Below, piece after piece: positions 25,460-34,099 of a stretch of 64,000 nucleotides of DNA. Source of the DNA: Acidaminococcus fermentans (GTDB lineage: Bacteria; Bacillota; Negativicutes; Acidaminococcales; Acidaminococcaceae). The notes under the pieces are model-generated. The model searched no databases, was not told the origin of the DNA, and saw only the letters and a program-made list of their open reading frames with translations. The DNA is taken from assembly GCF_009696675.1 (NCBI RefSeq), contig NZ_VULN01000004.1, positions 146,206 through 210,205 on the forward strand, read 5' to 3'. The translations under genes were made by a program, and so were the position numbers. Each line of letters opens with the position of its first letter. The first letter of the stretch is position 1.

Positions 25460-26587
25460 TTATTTGCCGCCCACCATGGCCAGCATGGTACCGGCTGCAA
25501 CAGCCGTACCGATAACACCGGCCACGTTGGGGCCCATGGCGTGCATCAGCAGGAAGTTGCCAGGGTCAGCCTGCTGTCCCACAACCTGGGACACACGGGC
25601 AGCCATAGGCACTGCGGATACACCAGCAGAACCGATCAGCGGGTTGGTCTTGCCGCCGTCCAGCTTGCTCATCAGCTTGCCGAACAGCACACCGCCGGCG
25701 GTGCCGCCGATAAAGGCAACCAGACCCAGGCAGATGATTTCGATGGTCTGCAAGGTCAGGAAGCTTTCGGCCTTCATGGTCAGGCCGGTACCGGTGGCCA
25801 GCATGATGGTCACACTGTTCATCAGGGCATTTTGTGCCGTGTCAGACAGACGGTCCATACAGCCAGATTCGGTGAACAGGTTCCCCAGCATCAGCATCCC
25901 GATCAAAGAGCATACGGAAGGCAGCAGCAGGGAAATGAAAATGGTGGTGACAATGGGGAACACCACTTTTTCAAAGTGGGTCACCGTACGCAGCTGGGCC
26001 ATTTTGATCTTCCGTTCTTCCTTGGAGGTGAACAGTTTCATCACAGGCGGCTGGATCAGAGGCACCAGGGACATGTAGGAATAAGCGGCCACGGCGATGG
26101 CGCCCAGCAGATGGGGAGCCATCTTGGAAGCCAGGTAAATGGAAGTCGGGCCGTCAGCACCACCGATGATCCCGATGGCGGAAGCTTCCTTCACATTGAA
26201 GCCCAGGAGCATGGCCCCCAGCAGAGCCACAAACACACCGATCTGGGCAGCAGCACCCAGCAGCAGGGTCTTGGGGTTGGCAATCAGCGGACCAAAGTCG
26301 GTCATGGCCCCTACGCCCATGAAAATCAGCGGAGGGAAGATTTCGTATTTGATCCCGCCCAGGATCAGCTGCATAACGCCGGGATCGGTTTCGAACCCGG
26401 TCCGGGGTACGTTGGCCAGAATGCACCCGAAGGCGATCGGGCTCAGCAGCAGGGGTTCAAAGCCTTTGACGATGGCCAGGTACAGCAGGATGCACCCTAC
26501 CAGCATCATCACGGCATTGCCCCAGGTAAAAGCCACAAACCCACTGTCCTGGATGACAGAGGTCAGGGCTACCACAAAAGCATCCAT
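25460..26587 (-). CDS. gcdB: Na+-translocating decarboxylase beta subunit (glutaconyl-CoA/methylmalonyl-CoA decarboxylase)
   Basis: A 375-residue integral membrane protein of the OadB/MmdB/GcdB family with about eleven hydrophobic segments. Signature stretches include GGIKYEIFPPLIFMGVGAMTD and GGADGPTSIYLASKMAPHL, and a C-terminal GTAVAAGTML repeat region. It decarboxylates carboxybiotin and couples this to Na+ export. AAAGGAGG lies about ten bases before the ATG. Gene order gcdD-gcdC-gcdB follows the published A. fermentans operon. The same subunit could also serve the neighbouring MmdA. Confidence 0.95.
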   Translation of the reverse strand: MDAFVVALTSVIQDSGFVAFTWGNAVMMLVGCILLYLAIVKGFEPLLLSPIAFGCILANVPRTGFETDPGVMQLILGGIKYEIFPPLIFMGVGAMTDFGPLIANPKTLLLGAAAQIGVFVALLGAMLLGFNVKEASAIGIIGGADGPTSIYLASKMAPHLLGAIAVAAYSYMSLVPLIQPPVMKLFTSKEERKIKMAQLRTVTHFEKVVFPIVTTIFISLLLPSVCSLIGMLMLGNLFTESGCMDRLSDTAQNALMNSVTIMLATGTGLTMKAESFLTLQTIEIICLGLVAFIGGTAGGVLFGKLMSKLDGGKTNPLIGSAGVSAVPMAARVSQVVGQQADPGNFLLMHAMGPNVAGVIGTAVAAGTMLAMVGGK

Positions 26588-26622
26588 GTTCTAAAATCCT
26601 CCTTTATGTTCGGAGACGATGA

Positions 26623-27060
26623 TTAGAGAATAACCATTACGTCGCCGGTGGCTACGGTATCGCCAGCGTTTACGCGGACTTCGGAAACCGTGCCATCTTC
26701 AGGAGCCATGATTTCATTCTGCATCTTCATAGCTTCCAGGATCAGCAGAACATCGCCGGCTTCCACTTTGTCGCCGGGTTTTACGTTAACGGACAGAATC
26801 TTGCCGGGCATGGGAGCGGATACGGTTACGGAGCCGGCAGGAGCAGCAGCGGCCGGTTTGGCAGCGGGAGCAGGAGCAGCAGCAGGAGCAGCGGCAGGAG
26901 CCGGAGCGGGAGCAGCAGCAGGAGCAGCAGCTACAGGAGCCGGAGCAGGAGCAGCAGCAGGAGCGGCAGGGGCAGCAGGAGCTGCGGTTACAGCGCCGCC
27001 AACTTCTTCAACTTCTACGGTGTAAACAGTACCGTTAACGTTAACATTAAATTTTCTCAT
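26623..27060 (-). CDS. gcdC: Biotin carrier (gamma) subunit with Ala/Pro linker
   Basis: A 145-residue biotin carrier. A short N-terminal domain (residues 1-22) is joined by a flexible Ala/Pro stretch (about 24-75) to a biotinyl domain, with the biotin lysine in EAMKMQNE at position 112. The Ala/Pro linker is a known feature of A. fermentans GcdC and lets biotin travel between the cytosolic alpha and membrane beta subunits. The DNA of the linker is a GCAGC/GGAGC-type low-complexity run, prone to assembly or replication slippage. Confidence 0.96.
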   Translation of the reverse strand: MRKFNVNVNGTVYTVEVEEVGGAVTAAPAAPAAPAAAPAPAPVAAAPAAAPAPAPAAAPAAAPAPAAKPAAAAPAGSVTVSAPMPGKILSVNVKPGDKVEAGDVLLILEAMKMQNEIMAPEDGTVSEVRVNAGDTVATGDVMVIL

Positions 27061-27130
27061 GAGAATACCCTCCTAAACAGTTTTCAAGTTGTTTGATTTT
27101 GTGGATAATGAACCGTCCCTCAACAGTTCA

Positions 27131-27454
27131 TCAGAAAGAATGATGGGGCAGATTCATCGGCTCCATTTTTCTTTTGTGTTCGGCGATGGCAGCACTCAGG
27201 GCAGCTGCAATCATATCGTCTTCATCCTGGACCAGGGCCAGGACAGCTGCCATGGCAGCCACTTTTTCCTCTTCCTGCCGTTTGCTGGCAGCAGCGGAAG
27301 GCGCTGGTTTAGCAACTACAGGCTTTTTTTTTCCCTGAACTTTCTTGGTGGGATCGACAGCATGGATCAGCACCATCAGGATTCCCAGCACAATCAGCAC
27401 GCCGAATACGATGGTCATGTTGATCATCATAATCAGCCAAGGATTGTCGGTCAT
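27131..27454 (-). CDS. gcdD: Decarboxylase delta subunit (membrane anchor)
   Basis: A 107-residue OadG-like subunit with one N-terminal transmembrane helix (residues about 5-30), an Ala/Lys/Pro-rich linker and a charged C-terminal part. In the Na+ decarboxylases the delta subunit anchors the alpha subunit to the membrane complex. The ATG follows AGAGGTG. Its own extended -10 lies within the end of mmdA, in agreement with a distinct gcdDCB transcript. Confidence 0.92.
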   Translation of the reverse strand: MTDNPWLIMMINMTIVFGVLIVLGILMVLIHAVDPTKKVQGKKKPVVAKPAPSAAASKRQEEEKVAAMAAVLALVQDEDDMIAAALSAAIAEHKRKMEPMNLPHHSF

Positions 27455-27488
27455 GAACGTTTCACCTCTCTTCCCTCATGATGAATGG

Positions 27489-27497
27489 TTTATATCA
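27489..27497 (-). promoter_or_regulatory. Extended -10 promoter for gcdDCB
   Basis: TGATATAAA on the minus strand (27497-27489) at the 3' end of mmdA would start transcription near 27482, about 28 bases before the gcdD ATG. Confidence 0.5.
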
Positions 27498-27500
27498 AAA

Positions 27501-29027
27501 TCACAGAGGAATGTTACCGTGTTTCTTAGTTGGCCGGTCTTCCTGCTTTGATTTTAACATACGCAGCGCTTTGATCAGCGTGGGACGGGTGGTCTTGGGT
27601 TCGATGACCATTTCCACCATCCCGTGCTTGGCGGCATAATAAGGAGTGGCAAAGTTGGTGATGTACTCCTGGGTCTTCTGTTCCACATCCGGGTCTTTCC
27701 GGAAGATGATCTTGGCAGCCCCCTGGGGTCCCATGACGGCGATTTCCGCCGTGGGCCAGGCAATCACATGATCGGCACCCAAGTCCTGGGCACACATGGC
27801 CAGATAAGCACCCCCATAGGCCTTCCGGGTCACCAGGGTGATCTTGGGCACCGTGGCTTCGCAGTAGGCATAGAGCATCTTGGCCCCGTGACGGATGATG
27901 CCGCCGTATTCCTGGTCCGTTCCCGGCAGGAACCCGGGCACATCCACGATATTGATCAGAGGGATCCGGAAAGCATCGCAGAAGCGGATGAACCGGGCCG
28001 CCTTGTCAGAAGCGTTGATATCCAGGCACCCGGCCATGATCCGGGGCTGGTTGGCGATGATCCCCACCGTGGATCCGTCCATCCGTGCCAGGCAGGTGAT
28101 GATGTTCCGGGCATACATCCGGTGAGGTTCCACATATTCCCCGTTGTCCACGATGCTGCGGATGACTTTGTACATATCATAGGGCATCTGAGGACCGTCA
28201 GGAATGATGGTGTTCAGGCTTTCATCCATCCGGTAAGCGCTGTCCCCGGTGTCATAGACCGGAGGATTCTCCCGGTTGTTGCTGGGCAGGAAACTGAGCA
28301 GGTACCGGATCTGTTCCAGGCAGTCCGCATCGTTTTCCGCCGGGAAGTCCGCCACCCCGCTGCGGGTGCAGTGGGTAAAGGTGCCTCCCAGGTCTTCCTG
28401 GCCCACTTCCTCGCCGGTCACGGTCTTCACCACTTCCGGTCCGGTAATGAACATCTTGGAATTCTTCTTCACCATGTAGATGAAGTCCGTAAGAGCCGGA
28501 CTGTATACCGCACCCCCGGCGCAGGGACCCATGATGGCGGAAATCTGGGGAATCACCCCGGAAGCCAGGGTATTCTGCTTGAACATTTTCCCGAACCCGG
28601 CCAGGGCGTCCGTGGCTTCCTGGATCCGGGCACCGCCGGAATCTTCCATGCCCACGATGGGTGCCCCGGTCTTCAAGGCCATGGCCTGGACCTTGGCGAT
28701 CTTGTTGGCGTGCATTTCCCCCAGGGATCCCCCTTCCACGGTGAAATCCTGGGCGTAAACGAACACCGTCCGTCCGTTAACCGTGCCGTAGCCTGTCACC
28801 ACCCCGTCCCCGGCCAGATATTTCTTTTCCTGGCCGAAGTTGGAGCAGCGATGTTCTACAAATTTATCCAGTTCTACAAAACTTCCCTCATCTAAGAACG
28901 ACTTTATCCGTTCCCGGGCAGTCATTTTACCGGCATCATGCTGTTTGCCGACTCTTTTGGCGCCTCCGCCTGCTTCGATTTTCTCGTAGCGGGCAAACAT
29001 ATCTTCAATTTTTTCCTGTGTGGTCAA
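27501..29027 (-). CDS. mmdA: Methylmalonyl-CoA decarboxylase alpha subunit / propionyl-CoA carboxylase beta-like (TTG start)
   Basis: A 508-residue carboxyltransferase closely resembling Veillonella MmdA, including the N-terminal GGGAKRVGKQHDAGKMTARE, the oxyanion-hole stretches GPCAGGAVYSPAL and RKAYGGAYLAMC, and the C-terminus KKHGNIPL. It would transfer CO2 from (S)-methylmalonyl-CoA to the biotin carrier. The start is TTG at 29027, supported by AAGGAGGTG eight bases upstream. It stands directly before gcdD, so it is a second alpha subunit that could use the GcdDCB membrane module. It is distinct from GcdA (587 residues). Confidence 0.88.
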   Translation of the reverse strand: MTTQEKIEDMFARYEKIEAGGGAKRVGKQHDAGKMTARERIKSFLDEGSFVELDKFVEHRCSNFGQEKKYLAGDGVVTGYGTVNGRTVFVYAQDFTVEGGSLGEMHANKIAKVQAMALKTGAPIVGMEDSGGARIQEATDALAGFGKMFKQNTLASGVIPQISAIMGPCAGGAVYSPALTDFIYMVKKNSKMFITGPEVVKTVTGEEVGQEDLGGTFTHCTRSGVADFPAENDADCLEQIRYLLSFLPSNNRENPPVYDTGDSAYRMDESLNTIIPDGPQMPYDMYKVIRSIVDNGEYVEPHRMYARNIITCLARMDGSTVGIIANQPRIMAGCLDINASDKAARFIRFCDAFRIPLINIVDVPGFLPGTDQEYGGIIRHGAKMLYAYCEATVPKITLVTRKAYGGAYLAMCAQDLGADHVIAWPTAEIAVMGPQGAAKIIFRKDPDVEQKTQEYITNFATPYYAAKHGMVEMVIEPKTTRPTLIKALRMLKSKQEDRPTKKHGNIPL

Positions 29028-29080
29028 AAATACGCACCTCCTTCAAGGATTCTTGGCTGCAGCGAAACCAAAACACGGTA

Positions 29081-29089
29081 ATTGTAACA
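29081..29089 (-). promoter_or_regulatory. Extended -10 promoter for mmdA
   Basis: TGTTACAAT on the minus strand (29089-29081) lies about 55 bases upstream of the TTG start. The start site is expected near 29074. No terminator is visible between the CoA-transferase gene and mmdA, so readthrough is also possible. Confidence 0.5.
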
Positions 29090-29142
29090 TAAATATGACC
29101 CTGTTGCCACCGGTTTTCGGAAAATATCGCTGGAGAACCCTC

Positions 29143-30666
29143 TTATTCCTTCTCCATGGTGCCGTTTTTCAGCATTCTTTCATGGAAGGAGAAGGCTTCG
29201 GACAGGATGTGAGGGGTCTGGCTGTTGTGGCAGGCCACACAAGCCCGTTCGAAATAATCCTTCAGGATGGGCTGGTATCTGGGGCTGGCGATCTGGTCGA
29301 TGATGATGGGTGCTCTTTCTTTGGGGGACAGGCCTCTCAGGTCAGCCACACCCCGTTCGGATACAATCACATCCACATCGTGTTCGCAGTTGTCGATATG
29401 GGAGCAGAAAGGCACTACAGAACTGATCTTGCCGCCCTTCCGTTCGGATTCGGCGAAGAAGATGGACAGATAGCCGTTCCGGGCAAAGTCCCCGCTGCCG
29501 CCGATGCCGTTCATCAGGTTGGTGCCGTTGATATGGGAAGAGTTCACGTTCCCATACAGGTCCACTTCGATGGCGGTGTTCATGGCGATGACACCCAGCC
29601 GGCGGACCACTTCCGGGTTGTTGGAAATTTCCTGGGGCCGGAGGATCAGATGGGATTTGTATTTGTCCAGGTTGCTGTAGAATCTCTTCTGGACTTCAGC
29701 GGACATGGTCAGGGATGCCCCGGAAGCCACCCGCAGTTTCCCGGCATCGATCAGGTCGAACATACCGTCCTGGATCACTTCCGTGTATACGGTCAGGTCT
29801 TCGAAATCAGAATGGACCAGGCCGTTGATCACCGCGTTGGCCACGGACCCTACCCCGGACTGGAGGGGCAGCAGGTTCTTGGGCAGCCGGCCGGCCTTTA
29901 CTTCGTTTTTCAGGAATTCCACCAGGTTGCCCCCCATGGCCCGGGCATCATCGGTAATGGCCGCCAGTTTGCTGGGGGTATCGGGGATATCGCAGGGAAC
30001 GATGGCTGCCACCTTGTCCAGGTCGCAGGGAATGTAGGGAGTCCCTACCCGGTCTTCCGGCCGTTCGATGGGAATGATCTTCCGGTAGGGAGGATCCAGG
30101 GGCACATAGCAGTCGTGCATCCCTTCCAGGCCCAGAGGCTGGGTTACGTTCACTTCCACGATGACTTTCTTGGCGCTCTGGACATAGCCGCAGCTGCCCC
30201 CCAGGCTGGTGGTGGGGATGATGCCGATCTTCCCTTTGCCCAGGTCCTTGATGGAGCAGGCTTCGATGATGGCCACATCCACATCCCGGTGATCCGGCAG
30301 GAAGCCGAACCGGGCCATCTGGTTGAAGGTGCTGATATGGGTGTCCAGATACCGGATCTGGCCGTTGTTGATGGCGTTCCGGCAGTTTTTGTCGGTCTGG
30401 TAGGGCATCCGGTTGCCTACGATCCCTGCCTCCACCATGGCCGTATCGATTTCAGGTCCAGGGAGCACAGTCCAGACATTGACTTTAAAGGGATGTTCCT
30501 TTCCTCTGGCAGCCAGAGCCAGGGGTACTGCTTTGGGATACCCGGAAGGGGTAAATCCGCTCATGCCCAGGTTCATGCCGTCTTGAATCATTTCTGCCGC
30601 TTTTTCAGCTGTGGTGATCTTGCTGAGTGCTGCGGCACAATGGACTCGATCCGTAATATCGATCAT
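29143..30666 (-). CDS. Succinate/acetate-type CoA-transferase (Cat1/ScpC-like)
   Basis: A 507-residue CoA-transferase of the acetyl-CoA hydrolase/transferase family. Unlike the paralogue at 3303-4637, it keeps the catalytic glutamate, Glu296 in VYTEVIQDGMFD. The GGSCGYVQSAKKVIVEVN and GTNLMNGIGGSGDFARNG segments are typical of succinyl-CoA:acetate or propionyl-CoA:succinate transferases. AGGAGG precedes the ATG. Beside mmdA it could make succinyl-CoA for, or recover CoA from, a propionate branch. Substrate preference (acetate, propionate, succinate) cannot be settled from sequence. Confidence 0.9.
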   Translation of the reverse strand: MIDITDRVHCAAALSKITTAEKAAEMIQDGMNLGMSGFTPSGYPKAVPLALAARGKEHPFKVNVWTVLPGPEIDTAMVEAGIVGNRMPYQTDKNCRNAINNGQIRYLDTHISTFNQMARFGFLPDHRDVDVAIIEACSIKDLGKGKIGIIPTTSLGGSCGYVQSAKKVIVEVNVTQPLGLEGMHDCYVPLDPPYRKIIPIERPEDRVGTPYIPCDLDKVAAIVPCDIPDTPSKLAAITDDARAMGGNLVEFLKNEVKAGRLPKNLLPLQSGVGSVANAVINGLVHSDFEDLTVYTEVIQDGMFDLIDAGKLRVASGASLTMSAEVQKRFYSNLDKYKSHLILRPQEISNNPEVVRRLGVIAMNTAIEVDLYGNVNSSHINGTNLMNGIGGSGDFARNGYLSIFFAESERKGGKISSVVPFCSHIDNCEHDVDVIVSERGVADLRGLSPKERAPIIIDQIASPRYQPILKDYFERACVACHNSQTPHILSEAFSFHERMLKNGTMEKE

Positions 30667-30747
30667 TTGCTCTTCCTCCTGTTTGCCTGATAGGCTTCTC
30701 GTCTGGAGATTCTATCTGAATATTTAAAAATAGAATCCACGTCATAA

Positions 30748-30776
30748 ATAATAACAATATTTCCGCCAACTTGCAA
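30748..30776 (-). promoter_or_regulatory. Predicted sigma-A promoter for the CoA-transferase
   Basis: TTGCAA (30776-30771) and TATTAT (30753-30748), spaced 17 bases on the minus strand. The start site is near 30741, about 75 bases before the ATG. Confidence 0.65.
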
Positions 30777-30778
30777 GG

Positions 30779-30827
30779 AAAAAGGACATGACAGCTCTGG
30801 AAATTTAACCGGACAGCTGTCCTTTTT
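30779..30827 (-). terminator. Terminator of the hydrogenase-sensor operon
   Basis: AAAAAGGACAGCTGTC pairs with GACAGCTCATGTCC-type arm through a small bulge, followed by TTTTT. It lies between the operon end at 30860 and the CoA-transferase promoter. Confidence 0.75.
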
Positions 30828-30859
30828 CTGTTATTTTTTGAACATTCTCTGATTTTTCC

Positions 30860-32146
30860 TCATTTTTCCTTTTTCTTTCGCAGGAAGATGCACCCCTCCT
30901 TTTCTCCATAGCCCCGGACCACGTCTTCCGCAAAAGCCCGGCAGGTGGGGGCTCCGCAGGCCCCGCAGTCCAGCTGGGGGAACTCTTTTTCCAGTTTCTT
31001 CAGCTGGCCCATCTTCTCCAGGGCCTCGCCGAAATCCCTGGCCAGGGGCGGATGGGGCCGGGGTTCCAGGGGCTTGATGTACTTCCAGGAAGCCGGGAAA
31101 TCCTCGATGATCCGGCAGCGGGCCATGGCGGTCTCCCGGTCCGCATTTTCCCGGTTCCGCCGGCGGTCCACCCGCACCCGGAGATTCTTGGCGGCCACGT
31201 ACTTGTTCACCGCCACACAGGGCCCTCCGATGCAGCCCCCTGCACAGCTGTAACAGCACACGTACCGCACATCGCTGAGTTTGGCCATGCTTACCTGTTC
31301 CAGCAGTTCGTCCACCTCTTCCGGCCCCTGGGCCGCCAGGGCATTGGTCAGGCCGGTGGATTCCAGTTCCCCCCGCCAGCTTCCCCAGCTGAGGCTGTAG
31401 GAAGAGCCCAGGGTGGCTTCCGGCACCTCATACCGGGTTTCCTGCACATGCTTGATGGCCTGGGTCAGAGGCCCATAGATGGAAGAAATGGTGAAGGATC
31501 CGGTGACCGCCGTGTGGGCCACGTCCACGGACTGGTGGATGTTGGTGCCCTTGGCGGGGCAGGGAGAAATGAACCAGATCCCCACTTCCTCCGGGGCCAG
31601 TTGCAGCCGCCGGGTGGTTTCCCGCCGGGTATAGATGGCCGCCGCTTCCGCCGGTGCCAGTACCGGGAGCACCTGCTTCACCAGTTCCGGATACTTGGTC
31701 TGGATCAGCCGGAGCACCGCCGGGCAGGCGGAGGAGATCAGGGGGAAGGGGCCCTTGTAATGGGCGATGTACCGCTCCATTTCGTCGCTGATATAGTCCC
31801 CGGCCAAAGCCACGTCGAACACCGTGTCGAACCCCAGTTCCCGGAGCCCCTCCCAGATCACGGAGGCGGCGATGTTCCCGTCGAACTGGGCGTAAAAGGA
31901 AGGGGTGGCCAGAGCAATGTTCACTTTGTACTTCTTCAGTTCCGTCAGCGGGTCCGCCCATCCTTCCATGGCCCGGGTGGGACAGCAGCGGATGCACTCC
32001 CCGCAGTCGATGCACCGGTCCGAAAGGATCACCGCTTTTCCCTGCCGGACCCGGATGGCCTGGACCAGACATTCCTTCACACAGATCAGGCACCCGGTGC
32101 ATTTTTCCCGGTTGACTCGGACCGAATTGAGATAGGCTTCACTCAC
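30860..32146 (-). CDS. [FeFe]-hydrogenase-like iron-sulfur protein (putative redox sensor)
   Basis: A 428-residue protein. Two ferredoxin-type [4Fe-4S] motifs open it (Cys16-19-22-26 and Cys45-48-51-55). An [FeFe]-hydrogenase-type H-cluster domain follows, with loops SSACPAVL (L1), SPCPAKG (L2) and SCAGGCIGGPC (L3). A C-terminal Cys cluster comes last (DCGACGAPTCRAF). The four H-cluster cysteines are kept, but the proton-relay Cys of L1 (TSCCP in catalytic enzymes) is Ala, as in putative sensory group C/D proteins. It ends an operon with an RsbW-like ATPase and a DRTGG protein, so signalling rather than bulk H2 turnover is likely. Confidence 0.85.
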   Translation of the reverse strand: MSEAYLNSVRVNREKCTGCLICVKECLVQAIRVRQGKAVILSDRCIDCGECIRCCPTRAMEGWADPLTELKKYKVNIALATPSFYAQFDGNIAASVIWEGLRELGFDTVFDVALAGDYISDEMERYIAHYKGPFPLISSACPAVLRLIQTKYPELVKQVLPVLAPAEAAAIYTRRETTRRLQLAPEEVGIWFISPCPAKGTNIHQSVDVAHTAVTGSFTISSIYGPLTQAIKHVQETRYEVPEATLGSSYSLSWGSWRGELESTGLTNALAAQGPEEVDELLEQVSMAKLSDVRYVCCYSCAGGCIGGPCVAVNKYVAAKNLRVRVDRRRNRENADRETAMARCRIIEDFPASWKYIKPLEPRPHPPLARDFGEALEKMGQLKKLEKEFPQLDCGACGAPTCRAFAEDVVRGYGEKEGCIFLRKKKEK

Positions 32147-32176
32147 CGGTTTTCACCTGCTTTTCCTTCCCCTTAC

Positions 32177-32593
32177 TCAGTGGGCCAGCCGGAACTCCAG
32201 GGTCACCCGGGTCCCTTTCCCCACCTGGGTATCGATTTTCATGGCATCGGAAACTTTCTTCATGTTGGGCAGCCCCATGCCGGCCCCGAACCCCATGGCC
32301 CGGATCTTGGCGGACGCAGTGGACCAGCCTTCCCGCATGGCTTTTTCCACATCCGGGATCCCGGGGCCATGGTCCTCGATGGTGATGGTGACCTTTTCCG
32401 GATCCAGATCGGCCCGGATCTCTCCCCCGCCCCCATGGATCAGACAGTTCATTTCCCCTTCATAGGTTCCGATGGCGATCCGCCGGATCAGTTCCGGAGC
32501 CAGTCCCAGCTGCTTGAGCATTCCTTTCAGGGATGTGGAAGCCGCCCCGGCCCGTTCAAAGTCATTGGGGATCACCGTGTATTTTTCCTCCAT
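32177..32593 (-). CDS. Anti-sigma-factor-type ATPase (HATPase_c)
   Basis: A 138-residue stand-alone GHKL ATPase domain: N-box EGEMNCLIHGG, G1 box DHGPGIPD and G2 box GFGAGMGLPNM. No histidine-phosphorylation domain is present, so it resembles RsbW/SpoIIAB-type kinases acting on an antagonist protein. It lies 30 bases upstream of the hydrogenase-like gene and five bases after the DRTGG gene. The partner substrate is not identifiable here. Confidence 0.85.
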   Translation of the reverse strand: MEEKYTVIPNDFERAGAASTSLKGMLKQLGLAPELIRRIAIGTYEGEMNCLIHGGGGEIRADLDPEKVTITIEDHGPGIPDVEKAMREGWSTASAKIRAMGFGAGMGLPNMKKVSDAMKIDTQVGKGTRVTLEFRLAH

Positions 32594-32598
32594 GACGG

Positions 32599-32961
32599 CT
32601 ATTTCCGGTCCTTGCCGGAGCAGCCCCGGAGCCCCAGCTCATACAGCCGGCCGCAGGCCTCGAACATAGTGCACCGGGTGTAGAGCACCGGGATCCCCTT
32701 GCTCCGGGCCGCCAGCAGCACATCCTGTTCCGGATGCTTGTCCCGGACAAAGATCAGAGCCGCTGCATCGCTCACGTCCGCCGTCCGGACCACCTGGATG
32801 TTCAGGAGCCCGGTGAGCAGTACAAAATCTTCCTTGGCATAGGCCAGCACATCGCTCATCATGTCGCTGCCGCAGGCCTGGTTCACCGTCCGGTCCATCC
32901 CTTCCTGTCCGGAAACCACCTGGGCTTCCAGGACTTCCGCCACTTTCTTCAACGTTACCAT
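32599..32961 (-). CDS. DRTGG-domain protein
   Basis: A 120-residue protein matching the small DRTGG domain, which is often found with CBS or phosphotransacetylase domains and beside hydrogenase genes in clostridia-like bacteria. No catalytic motif is evident, and the role is probably ligand binding. It follows the TPR part of the regulator by 22 bases. Confidence 0.8.
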   Translation of the reverse strand: MVTLKKVAEVLEAQVVSGQEGMDRTVNQACGSDMMSDVLAYAKEDFVLLTGLLNIQVVRTADVSDAAALIFVRDKHPEQDVLLAARSKGIPVLYTRCTMFEACGRLYELGLRGCSGKDRK

Positions 32962-32983
32962 GGTTCATTCCTCCTTTGATTTC

Positions 32984-34099
32984 TCAAAACAACGCTTCCA
33001 TCTGCTTCCGTTCCCAGGTGTCCCGGTAGGGATCCAGCACCTGGAGGGCCCGGGTGGCATAGGACCCCAGGCTCCCTTCGTAATGGCGGGCGATCCCGCT
33101 GTCCGGATGGTCCTTCTTCAAAAGGGCGATGGCCATGTATACATAGCCTGCCTCCCGGGGATTGTTCATGTTCCCCAGTTTGTGGAGAGCATCATCCAGG
33201 AACCGGACCGCCTCCTTTTCCTTTCCTTCCCGCATGGACAAAAGGGCCAGGTAGGATTCCACTATGGGATGACGCCAGTAGAACACATACCGGGGGAACA
33301 GTTCATAGGCCTGGAGAAAATACTTTTTGGCCCGGTCGAACTGCCCCATATTGTAACAGGTGACCCCTGCATTGCAGGAAAAGACCACCCAGGAACTGTA
33401 GGCTTCCTGATCCCTGGCATAGTCCAGGGCCTTGTCGTAGCAGTCCAGGGCCTCCTGGAACTTTCCCTCTCCCCGACGGATCTCCCCCAGGTAGTTGTAG
33501 GCTCCGGCAATGTTCAGGGCATAGCGCCGCTGGACATTCTGGGTCACCATGAAGGTGGAGATGGATTCCTTCAGCAGCCGTTCTGCTTCCGGGAAATTCC
33601 CCTGCATGATCATGTTGAGGCCCTTGAGCCGGAGCAGGATCCCCATTTCCTTGTGGTAGTTGCATTCGTCCGCCAGGTTCAGGGCCACTTCCAGATAGTT
33701 CTTCATTTCTTCCGTGTTGCCGATCTGGATATCGTAGTAGATCATCTGCTTATAGCCCATGAGCATGTAGTCCCGGTTGTGGACTTCTGCCGCCTGTTCG
33801 ATCAGGCTCAGAATGTTCCGGACCCCTTTTTCGTATTCTCCCACCCGGATGTAGTGCCGGCCCATCAGGTGCAGGTAGTTCATTTCCAGGTCCCGGACTT
33901 CCGGAGTCTCCCCGCAGGTCCGCTTGATGGTGTGCATCATCTCGTCCACTTCCGCCAGGAATTTGCCCAGATTGGACTCGATGTACCGGCTCTTGTCATC
34001 GTCGGGCATAATATCCGCACTGCTGAGCACAGGGAACAGTTCATTGCTGAAGTTCAGATAATACATAAGGATCTTCAGTTTGTACCGGCCCATGTTCAC
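32984..34099 (-). CDS. C-terminal TPR part of a frameshifted BTAD/STAND regulator
   Basis: A 371-residue open frame consisting of tetratricopeptide-like helical repeats (for example NYLHLMGRHYIRVGEYEKG and GAYNYLGEIRRGEGKFQEAL). It continues the upstream 661-residue regulator in the -1-shifted frame. Removing one C from the C7 tract (plus-strand G7 at 34156-34162) joins the two into one protein of about 1013 residues, with HSPQDIRLYHHLEYHYQEAG crossing the join. A GTG at 34099 with GGAG five bases upstream could allow independent translation. It is therefore either half of a broken or phase-variable gene, or a coupled second subunit. Confidence 0.7.
   Translation of the reverse strand: MNMGRYKLKILMYYLNFSNELFPVLSSADIMPDDDKSRYIESNLGKFLAEVDEMMHTIKRTCGETPEVRDLEMNYLHLMGRHYIRVGEYEKGVRNILSLIEQAAEVHNRDYMLMGYKQMIYYDIQIGNTEEMKNYLEVALNLADECNYHKEMGILLRLKGLNMIMQGNFPEAERLLKESISTFMVTQNVQRRYALNIAGAYNYLGEIRRGEGKFQEALDCYDKALDYARDQEAYSSWVVFSCNAGVTCYNMGQFDRAKKYFLQAYELFPRYVFYWRHPIVESYLALLSMREGKEKEAVRFLDDALHKLGNMNNPREAGYVYMAIALLKKDHPDSGIARHYEGSLGSYATRALQVLDPYRDTWERKQMEALF

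Noticed and set aside
26840..26990. GCAGC-rich low-complexity run that looks like a repeat expansion
   Set aside because: It encodes the known Ala/Pro linker of GcdC, so it is a functional protein segment rather than an unexplained repeat.
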